Origin: Polyangiaceae bacterium
GTDB taxonomy: Bacteria; Myxococcota_A; Polyangia; Polyangiales; Polyangiaceae
Direction of reading: 5' to 3'
NCBI GenBank assembly: GCA_025937895.1
Contig: JAICQL010000003.1
Span: forward strand, 40,742 to 104,741
Length of the DNA: 64,000 bases
Of the stretch, positions 46,587 through 64,000 are shown in pieces (positions within the stretch are counted from its first letter, which is position 1; every line of letters begins with the position of its first letter). A program made the position numbers and the translations under genes. A model generated the notes under the pieces. It had not been told where the DNA came from. It was given only the letters and a program-made list of their open reading frames with translations, and did no database searches.

Positions 46587-46920
46587 GCCCCGCGAAGCGC
46601 TGAGCGCGCGTGGGCCGCGTGGCAGACTCCTTTACTTCGCCGCGCTACTGCGACTATTCTGCCGGCGTCGATGCGACCTTCGGCAGCACTCTCTCCGGGT
46701 CATCAACGCCTGGGGAGGCGTGCGTGGTCGCAGGGATCGAAGCTCCGTCGTCGGGCGAGCTCATCCCTTCCGGTGCTTGCGCTTTGGCCTGGGAGCAGTA
46801 TGGCCCCAGGTGGCACGTGGCCTCGCTCGAGCAGCCTGGCTACGGCTCGGCACGGTGCTCTGGCGCGGTGTCTCGACCAGAGGGCCTTGACCAGGCGGGA
46901 GCGGCTACGCGCGGGCTCGG

Positions 46921-46972
46921 CACGCAGTGTGGCCACGCAGTGTGGCCACGCAGTGTGGCCACGCAGTGTCTG
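46921..46972. repeat. 13-bp tandem array in the GltG-to-lipoprotein gap
   Basis: Four units of CACGCAGTGTGGC (the fourth ending CTG), contiguous, inside the 468-bp gap 46587-47054. The unit is not a multiple of three and the array is not attached to a stop codon. Nothing else is seen in the gap. Confidence 0.85.
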
Positions 46973-47060
46973 TCCACTGGGATGGCGCGGGTGATCGATG
47001 GCGGTCGGTGGCGCTCGAGGCGGCACCAGTGTTCTCTGAGATGATCCAGGAGTAATGGAG

Positions 47061-48005
47061 ATGACGGAGCTGGGAAACAAGGTGCGCGGGGGCGTTTGCC
47101 GGGCCGCCCTCACGGCGTTGGCCGTGGCAGGGCTCGCCGTGACGGGGTGCAACCGGGATCACATCGAAGCCATCAATCTCGCCAATCGCGCGGATCAAGC
47201 CCTGAAGGTCAACGTCTCGGGCGCGATCAAGGATTACGAGGAGGCTACGCGCCTCGATCCCAATAACCATCGCATCTTCTGGAAGCTTGCGAACGCCTAT
47301 CACAAGCAAGAAGAGTGGGACAAAATGGCCTCGACGCTGGCTCGCGCGTCGCAGGTAGCGCCCAACTTTGCCAACTACCTCTACAACCGAGGCTACGCGC
47401 TCGTGAAGATCGCGGAGTCGGGCAACAAGGACGCCTACCAGGAGGCGAAGCAGCCCCTGCAGGACTGTATCCAGAAAGATCCGAACTACGCCGAGTGCTA
47501 CCACTGGCTCGGTACGGCGCTGCTCTGGACGGACGACGAGCAGGGTGCCATCCAGAACTACACGAAGGCGATCGAGCTCGACCCGACGGTCCCCTACTTC
47601 TACCCGCCGCTGGGAGAGGTCTACCTCTCCCTGCGCATGTACGACGAGGCGGAGAAGGTCCTACAGGAGTGCACCCGCTTGATTCCGCCGACGGACAAGA
47701 CGGCGAATGCGCTCTACGGCGCTTACACCCTCCTGTCTAACGTTCACCAGGCCAAGGGCGACGATGCGGGGCGGTTGGCAGATCTAGAGAAAGCCAACGA
47801 TATCGCTGGAGCCAGCCACCCTGAGATCGCCTTTAACCTGGGCAGCACCTATGCCGTAATGAAGCCACCACAGAAGGAGAAGGCACTTCGGCTTCTAAAG
47901 TCGTTCAACAAGCGTGCATGTAAGAGCGCCGACGCTGCCAAGAAGTTCAAAGACCAGTGTGCGAGCAGCAATGACTTGGTGCAAAAGCTTGGGGGCGTGC
48001 TCTGA
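47061..48005 (+). CDS. TPR lipoprotein of the gliding-type locus
   Basis: 314 residues from ATG 47061, with AGGAG 8 bp upstream (ATG 47055 is only 2 bp from it). Signal peptide RAALTALAVAGLAVTGC with lipobox cysteine. TPR repeats follow: AINLANRADQALKVNVSGAIKDYEEATRLDPNN, HRIFWKLANAYHKQEEWDKM, YHWLGTALLWTDDEQGAIQNYTKAIELDP and more. Probably periplasmic and outer-membrane anchored. Whether it counts as another GltE-like paralogue or a separate component cannot be told here. Confidence 0.75.
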   Translation: MTELGNKVRGGVCRAALTALAVAGLAVTGCNRDHIEAINLANRADQALKVNVSGAIKDYEEATRLDPNNHRIFWKLANAYHKQEEWDKMASTLARASQVAPNFANYLYNRGYALVKIAESGNKDAYQEAKQPLQDCIQKDPNYAECYHWLGTALLWTDDEQGAIQNYTKAIELDPTVPYFYPPLGEVYLSLRMYDEAEKVLQECTRLIPPTDKTANALYGAYTLLSNVHQAKGDDAGRLADLEKANDIAGASHPEIAFNLGSTYAVMKPPQKEKALRLLKSFNKRACKSADAAKKFKDQCASSNDLVQKLGGVL

Positions 48006-48211
48006 ACAGCCCGTGCGGCGCCGCCGCGCTGACTTTCGAGCAACTCTACCGGCAACCGGAGCCGTGAGGTTCCGGCCGAGGTACCCCTCCTGGGTGACCT
48101 CCAGCAAGTCTTTCCCCCAACCGTCTTTCCTCCTATTGATTCCAAGTCATCGGGGGTAGCCGGGGGATGCAGGTTTTTGAGCCAATTAGCGGTCGTGGTG
48201 CGCGGGGTGGC

Positions 48212-48233
48212 TCTCGAGATCATTAGCTCGAGA
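48212..48233. other. Inverted repeat upstream of the giant TPR gene
   Basis: TCTCGAG-N8-CTCGAGA, 7-bp arms, in the 374-bp gap 48006-48379, about 150 bp before the ATG. Could be an operator. No convincing -35/-10 pair was found in this gap. Confidence 0.4.
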
Positions 48234-48379
48234 ACAGTGAGGTAACTTCATTCGGACTCTCCTTGGGGAACACGCAGAGAGAGGCCGAAAGCAAATCGCC
48301 TCCACACGCAGATGCGTTGACGATCGCCGTTGGTTAGCCGGAGCCCCTCTCGTGGTGGCATTCCCCAAACCGAGGTAAA

Positions 48380-59968
<11,589 letters not shown>

Positions 59969-60072
59969 GCCGACTTTCACCACGGGCACACTCGTCCAGC
60001 CACACCGCGCCGGGCAGCAGGTGCTCGTCTTTTTGCGACAACCGGCGCGGGTCGTTGCGCGATCCTCGGGCC

Positions 60073-61359
60073 ATGGCGTGTGTGGACGTGGCGAAAGGGG
60101 GGGCCTTCGGCCCCGACGTATCAACGCTCGAGCTGGATGAGCCGATGAGCGGAGGCCCGTGGACTCTGGAGATCTCCGGACCGGGCTTCCGCAGGGCCGT
60201 GCGGGTCAACAGCGGAGAGACGCTCAGCATCGGGACGGGCGGGAGCTGCCAGATCATCGTCGAGGATCCGACAGTCAGCGGCCGTCACGTGAGCGTGACG
60301 GCGCTGGCGAGCGGCATGATCGTGGAAGATCTGGGCTCCAAGAATGGCGTGTTCGTGGGCGGCGCCAGGATCAGCAAGGCGAGCCTCAAGGGAGCCGAGG
60401 CCTGCTTCGTCATCGGTCGCACGACGGTGGTCGTCAGACCGGCGCTCGAGCAGCAGCCGGCAGCGGCATGTTTGATCCCCGGTCTGGTGGGCAGCTCGGA
60501 GCCGATGCAGCGGCTCGTGGCTGACATCCGGCGGGTCGCGACGCTGGACGCGCCCGTGCTGCTACAGGGCGAATCCGGGACAGGCAAAGACGTCGTGGCT
60601 CGGGCCATTCACGCGCTCAGCGGGCGGCGAGGACGGTACGTGCCGCTCAACGCCGGCGCTCTGGGTGAGTCGCTCGCGGACAGCGAGCTCTTTGGTCACC
60701 GGCGGGGCGCTTTCACCGGCGCCGTGCAGGCGCGCACTGGCGCGTTCGAGCAGGCGGATCGCGGGACCCTGTTCCTGGACGAGATTGCGGACCTGTCACC
60801 CGCGATTCAGGTCAAGCTGCTGCGCGCAGTGGAGGATGGTGAGATCCGACCGCTGGGTGCGACCACCCCCATCCGCGTTCACACCCGCATCATCGCCGCC
60901 AGCTGGGCAGCCCTCGAGCAGCAGGTGGAGAAGGGGAGCTTCCGCGCAGACCTGTATCACCGGCTGTCGACTTTCGTCCTGCGCATCCCTCCGCTGCGCC
61001 AGCGAAAGTCCGACATTCCGGAGCTCGTGCGCGGCCTGCTGGCGTCCAAGCGCCACGAGCTGGGTGAGCGTCACCTCTCTCAGGCAGCGCTGGAGCGCCT
61101 GAGCACGTACTCCTTCCCCGGCAATGTCCGCGAGCTCTTCAGCATCGTCTACCGCGCGGCGGCAATGGCAGCGCATGCCGAGGTGGGAGTGATGGACGTG
61201 GAGGCGTCACTTCCGGTGGTCGACAAGCTCGACGTGACCCCGACCCGGCTGGATGCGCGCACGTTGCTGGTCTCTCACGGCGGTAACGTGAGCGCTGCGG
61301 CTCGCAGCGCCCGGGTGGCACGCAGCACCTTCCGCTCCTGGCTCAAGCGCCAGAGTTGA
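60073..61359 (+). CDS. FHA-domain sigma-54-dependent transcriptional activator
   Basis: 428 residues from ATG 60073 (MACVDVAKGG). N-terminal FHA domain (about 35-115: LSIGTGGSCQIIVEDPTVSGRHVSV, DLGSKNGVFVGG), a phosphothreonine reader that would link it to Ser/Thr kinases. AAA+ domain: Walker A GESGTGKD at about 166-173, GAFTGA near residue 213-218, Walker B GTLFLDE. Fis-type HTH at the end (GGNVSAAARSARVARSTFRSWL). All ATPase and sigma-54 contact motifs intact. It follows the giant TPR gene on the same strand by 104 bp and may regulate it or be independent. No sigma-54 promoter was identified nearby. Confidence 0.94.
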   Translation: MACVDVAKGGAFGPDVSTLELDEPMSGGPWTLEISGPGFRRAVRVNSGETLSIGTGGSCQIIVEDPTVSGRHVSVTALASGMIVEDLGSKNGVFVGGARISKASLKGAEACFVIGRTTVVVRPALEQQPAAACLIPGLVGSSEPMQRLVADIRRVATLDAPVLLQGESGTGKDVVARAIHALSGRRGRYVPLNAGALGESLADSELFGHRRGAFTGAVQARTGAFEQADRGTLFLDEIADLSPAIQVKLLRAVEDGEIRPLGATTPIRVHTRIIAASWAALEQQVEKGSFRADLYHRLSTFVLRIPPLRQRKSDIPELVRGLLASKRHELGERHLSQAALERLSTYSFPGNVRELFSIVYRAAAMAAHAEVGVMDVEASLPVVDKLDVTPTRLDARTLLVSHGGNVSAAARSARVARSTFRSWLKRQS

Positions 61360-61402
61360 GGGCAGGGAGACGCCGCCGCGTGCACCGCGGCGGCTGCGCT
61401 CC

Positions 61403-61487
61403 CTCCGAGCGGAGCTCAGAATGTCTCCGAGCGGAGCTCAGAATGTCTCCGAGCGGAGCTCAGAATGTCTCCGAGCGGAGCTCAGAA
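61403..61487. repeat. 22-bp tandem array anchored on a stop codon
   Basis: Units CTCCGAGCGGAGCTCAGAATGT at 61403, 61425 and 61447, and a partial fourth at 61469-61487. The stop of the minus-strand gene (61482-61484) is inside the last unit, so read on the minus strand the array repeats TTCTGAGC... downstream of the gene. Each unit has the hairpin CTCCG-AG-CGGAG and the palindrome GAGCTC. Confidence 0.92.
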
Positions 61488-62783
61488 GGTAAGGTCGAAC
61501 TGCAGCCCGCCGTGCCCCGGAGCCAGCACCGGGGTCAACCGTGCCTGCCGAGGCGCCGGGCCCCCGTTGGCCTTGTCCGTGGAGCTGCTCGTATCCGAGA
61601 AATACCAGACCACGGTGCCCACGGCGGCGAACGCCCCGACGCCCAGGCTGACCAGCGACAGCGTCTTCAGGCGATCTCCGCTGTCAGAGCGCTCGTTGAA
61701 GCGTGCGCACGCAGCGCCGAACGCACCCGTCAGATAGTCCATGCTCATCTGCGTGGCGCGCGAATCAAAGGAGTCAGGCCGGTTTGCGATGCCATCGGGG
61801 CCACACGGCACGGCCGTGCCCACGAGCACGCCACCATTCACGTAGTCCTCCAGCGCCTTCATGATCTGGTCCCGCGCGTTGTTGGCCGAGGCGTAGCGGT
61901 TGTTCGCAAAGCCCGCCAGCACCGCCGACGTGCCGAGCGCGAGCCCAGCTACCGAAAGGGTCGCGACGGCCAGCGGCGTATCGCCGAGCCAGCTGAAGAA
62001 ACCCGGCGAGCGCTGCGAGTCGGTCTCCGCCGGCGGGGCACCAACGGGCGACGGGCTCAGCTCCGGAATGGGATCCAGGCTCGCCGCAGGAGCCGGTGCA
62101 GCGGCACCAGCCGCAGCTCCACCGCTCGCGACCGGAGCCATGCGGCTGCCTTCCGGCAGGGCTAGGGTCACGTACATACGCTGGCCTGCGATCGCATCGA
62201 GAGACTCATCTGCGCTCAGACCACCCTTGGTGGCCCGCACGGTGTGCCGCCCCGGCATCATGTACAGGGCGTAGGGCAGGGGAGACTTGCCCACGTCCGT
62301 GCCGTCGACGTTGATGATGGCACCCGTAGCGTTCACCTCGACGCTGACCTCGCCGACCTTGTCTCGCGCCTCTTCAAAGGCCGCCTTGGCGTGCGACATC
62401 GCCTCGGCCGTGGGATTCTCGCGAATGTATTTGGCGAAGTTCTCGGCGGCCTCTGCAAAGCGGCCGGCACGCAGCTGGCTCTGCGCCAGATTCAGCAGGA
62501 CTGCAGGGTGGGGCTTCAGCAGATAGGCTTGTAGAAAGGCCAGCCGCGCCTTGTCGTAGTCATGCTGATCGTAGTGGCGCACACCCTCGAGGAAGCGCTG
62601 GCGCGCGATCTCGGTCTCACCGTCCGATTGCGCGAGCGCAGAATCGGCGGCGAACGTGGTGGCAAACACGGACAGGCTGAGCACCAGTCCGGATACCAGG
62701 CTGCGCCGGCGTGCGGAACGGAGCGGCCGGCGCGAGGAGGTGGAAGGGGCGGAGGCAACGTGTGTCATCGACAGAGAAGTCAT
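61482..62783 (-). CDS. Exported TPR/PEGA-domain membrane protein
   Basis: 433 residues (start may be ATG 62768). Signal peptide SLVSGLVLSLSVFATTFAADSALAQ. TPR-type helices at about 57-130 (VRHYDQHDYDKARLAFLQAYLLKPHPAVLLNLAQSQLRAG read in two parts), then a PEGA-like beta-domain (VNATGAIINVDGTDVGKSPL, MPGRHTVRATKGG). An Ala/Pro linker leads to two hydrophobic segments (TPLAVATLSVAGLALGTSAVLAG and LVSLGVGAFAAVGTVVWYF). Such proteins are common in myxobacteria; function is unknown. Its stop codon belongs to a 22-bp array. Confidence 0.8.
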   Translation of the reverse strand: MTSLSMTHVASAPSTSSRRPLRSARRRSLVSGLVLSLSVFATTFAADSALAQSDGETEIARQRFLEGVRHYDQHDYDKARLAFLQAYLLKPHPAVLLNLAQSQLRAGRFAEAAENFAKYIRENPTAEAMSHAKAAFEEARDKVGEVSVEVNATGAIINVDGTDVGKSPLPYALYMMPGRHTVRATKGGLSADESLDAIAGQRMYVTLALPEGSRMAPVASGGAAAGAAAPAPAASLDPIPELSPSPVGAPPAETDSQRSPGFFSWLGDTPLAVATLSVAGLALGTSAVLAGFANNRYASANNARDQIMKALEDYVNGGVLVGTAVPCGPDGIANRPDSFDSRATQMSMDYLTGAFGAACARFNERSDSGDRLKTLSLVSLGVGAFAAVGTVVWYFSDTSSSTDKANGGPAPRQARLTPVLAPGHGGLQFDLTF

Positions 62784-62820
62784 GCCAGCGGCGGTGGGTG
62801 ACGAGAGCCAGATGAAAGCG

Positions 62821-62880
62821 GCGTGAGGTGACGAGAGCGAGCGTGAGGTGACGAGAGCGAGCGTGAGGTGACGAGAGCGA
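62821..62880. repeat. 20-bp tandem array upstream of the PEGA gene
   Basis: Three perfect units GCGTGAGGTGACGAGAGCGA plus degenerate copies on both sides (about 62791 and 62881). It lies between the PEGA gene start and the stop of the next minus-strand gene, not in a coding frame. Confidence 0.88.
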
Positions 62881-62944
62881 GGCGTAGCGTGACCAGCGCG
62901 GGGAGCCTACCCGGACGCTCGTTCCTGAAGATAAGCACCAATGG

Positions 62945-64000
62945 TCAGAAGGGCGTCTCGCGAATAATGCCACTGTTGCCGTCGCGGCGGGGTGAGTTTT
63001 GGCGCGAGGCACGCTCTTTCGTGGATCTCGGGGCGCGCTGCTTTGCTTCAGCTGTGGTTACTTCCGCTGTGTTTACTTCAGCAGTGTTTACTTCAGCAGT
63101 GGCCCTGCCTGTGGCTTTCGCTCCCCTTGCTGCGCGCGTGCTGCGCTTGCGCGGTGCGGCAACCTGTGACCTGGGTTCTGTATCTGCCGTGTCTCTGCTG
63201 CGCACCGTGCGTCGGGAGGGCGGAGATGAGCGGTCGGCCTCATCGCTGGAGCGCACAGAGGTAGCTGAGCTCTGGTCACGCCGCGCAGCGCTCGGCTCAT
63301 TCGGCGCAGCGTGTGGGTCGTCTGTGGAGGATCCAGGGTCGCGCGCAAGTTCCATTACGGGAACAGCCCCTGCGGGCTCCGCTGGCGTGAGGGGTGCTCC
63401 TGCAGGAGCGCGTGCGGGATGCGTCGGAGTCGCTTCTTCGATAGCCGTGGGCGCTGACATCGGCTCTTCGAGCCTCGCGCCCTGCGCGAGCCCAGCGCTC
63501 TTGCCCGCGGGCTCCATCGCCACGGGCTGGAGCGCACGTGCGCTGCCGGTCACGGTGCGCTGCGCGGGCTCGACCCGAGCCTGGTACTGCTCGTGCAGCC
63601 ACTGCAACGCCAGCGTTCGCTCGCGCGGTGCTGCCAGCGCAAACACGATGATCGTCGCGGCGAAGGAGCTAACTCCTACCAGCCAGGAGCGGCGCCGCTG
63701 TGAGCGGCGCAGGGCGGCGAGCTCTGCCGTGCTGAGGCCACCCGCAACCATGCTGGCGGTGTGTGCCAGCCCGGACCACTGCGCTGGTGCCGTGCGAAAG
63801 GCATCAGCCGGCGCGCTCGCTCCGGCCTGAGCTCGAGCACTGACGGCAGTAGGCGGGCCTGCCGCCGGTGCCGCCGGGAGCTCGCTGGCAGGCACCAGCC
63901 CGGCTCCAGGCGACGGGAGCAAGCTACTGGGCAGCGGCGGCGGCGTGCCGCGCTGCAGGGGCACAGCGTCGCGCTGCAGGGGCACAGTATCGCGCGGCGC
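62945..64000 (-). CDS. C-terminal part of a single-TM protein with long disordered regions (5' partial)
   Basis: The frame is open to the window edge, so the start is missing; about 350 residues are visible. A Pro/Ala-rich region begins with VPLQRD repeats, then an Arg-rich stop-transfer (RRSQRRRSW) precedes one TM (LVGVSSFAATIIVFALAA). The rest is a disordered, Ala/Glu/Arg-rich extracytoplasmic part with TAEVN repeats (nt about 63040-63105). The layout, juxtamembrane linker-TM-disordered tail, is common after the kinase domain of myxobacterial Ser/Thr kinases, but no kinase motif is in view. Confidence 0.6.
   Translation of the reverse strand, partial: APRDTVPLQRDAVPLQRGTPPPLPSSLLPSPGAGLVPASELPAAPAAGPPTAVSARAQAGASAPADAFRTAPAQWSGLAHTASMVAGGLSTAELAALRRSQRRRSWLVGVSSFAATIIVFALAAPRERTLALQWLHEQYQARVEPAQRTVTGSARALQPVAMEPAGKSAGLAQGARLEEPMSAPTAIEEATPTHPARAPAGAPLTPAEPAGAVPVMELARDPGSSTDDPHAAPNEPSAARRDQSSATSVRSSDEADRSSPPSRRTVRSRDTADTEPRSQVAAPRKRSTRAARGAKATGRATAEVNTAEVNTAEVTTAEAKQRAPRSTKERASRQNSPRRDGNSGIIRETPF
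63048..63108 (-). repeat. 15-bp tandem repeat encoding TAEVN
   Basis: Three to four imperfect units of ACTTCAGCNGTGTTT, in frame in the C-terminal disordered region of the partial gene. Another array of 15-bp units close to a gene 3' end. Confidence 0.75.
63951..63993 (-). repeat. 21-bp direct repeat encoding VPLQRD(A/T)
   Basis: Two units based on GCTGCAGGGGCACAG, in frame at the window edge. It may continue outside the window. Confidence 0.65.

Noticed and set aside
46610..47044. Plus-strand frame of 144 codons in the gap after the GltG-like gene
   Set aside because: No Shine-Dalgarno, no domain, and it runs through the 13-bp repeat. Treated as non-coding.
60073..61359. Direct regulator of the giant TPR gene via a sigma-54 promoter
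   Set aside because: No TGGCAC-N5-TTGCA-like element was found in the gaps of the gliding-type locus; adjacency alone is not enough.

Overview
The window is GC-rich, gene-dense bacterial chromosome that reads as a myxobacterium (Myxococcota). Pointers are a locus resembling the M. xanthus gliding (Glt/Agm) genes, including a 3862-residue TPR protein; a C-terminal domain of the AgmX/PglI type; two sigma-54 enhancer-binding proteins (GAF and FHA types); a bacterial mevalonate pathway; a LexA operator close to the one I recall for Myxococcus; and many Ala/Pro-rich signal-peptide and lipoproteins. No insertion sequence, phage, tRNA, rRNA or CRISPR array was seen, so this looks like core chromosome. 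Family assignments come from recognised motifs; no database search was run.

Layout. 1-1665: 3' part of a GAF/sigma-54 regulator. 1668-3272: ThDP enzyme, convergent with it. 3471-5258: orphan PglZ-like protein. 5435-5703: a complete 6S RNA gene with promoter and intrinsic terminator. 5941-8426: cupredoxin-like exported protein coupled to a two-TM sensor-like protein. 8597-9559: thioredoxin reductase. 9575-14846 (minus strand): exbB-exbD-tonB, a cyclic-nucleotide-binding protein, lexA, two DUF4398-type lipoproteins and a type-4 uracil-DNA glycosylase. 14956-19553: HAD 5'-nucleotidase, class I amidotransferase, ychF and a zinc-ribbon protein with phosphothreonine-like motifs.

19906-29784 is a respiratory operon holding only part of complex I: nuoE, F, J, K, L, M, N, then a translationally coupled lipoprotein. 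Subunits A-D, G, H and I are not here. NuoL has a His-rich loop and a PKD/EF-hand-like periplasmic tail. 29789-35734 (minus strand) is a tightly overlapping operon for isoprenoid precursor synthesis (diphosphomevalonate decarboxylase, phosphomevalonate-type kinase, class II HMG-CoA reductase) with yraN and lipoproteins.

36492-59968 is the highlight: six successive plus-strand genes resembling the gliding/trans-envelope locus (TPR exported protein, GltD/AgmU-, GltE-, GltF- and GltG-like proteins, a TPR lipoprotein), then a giant cytoplasmic TPR protein resembling AgmK/GltI. A good promoter lies about 350 bp upstream of the first gene, implying a long leader. An FHA sigma-54 activator follows at 60073-61359, then a TPR/PEGA membrane protein and the C-terminal part of a TM protein running off the window.

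A pattern cutting across the window is a set of short tandem arrays with 13-22 bp units. Four of them start at, or include, the stop codon of a gene (PglZ-like, the 6705-8426 gene, lexA, the PEGA gene). Others lie in intergenic DNA or in low-complexity coding segments, several with 15-bp units.
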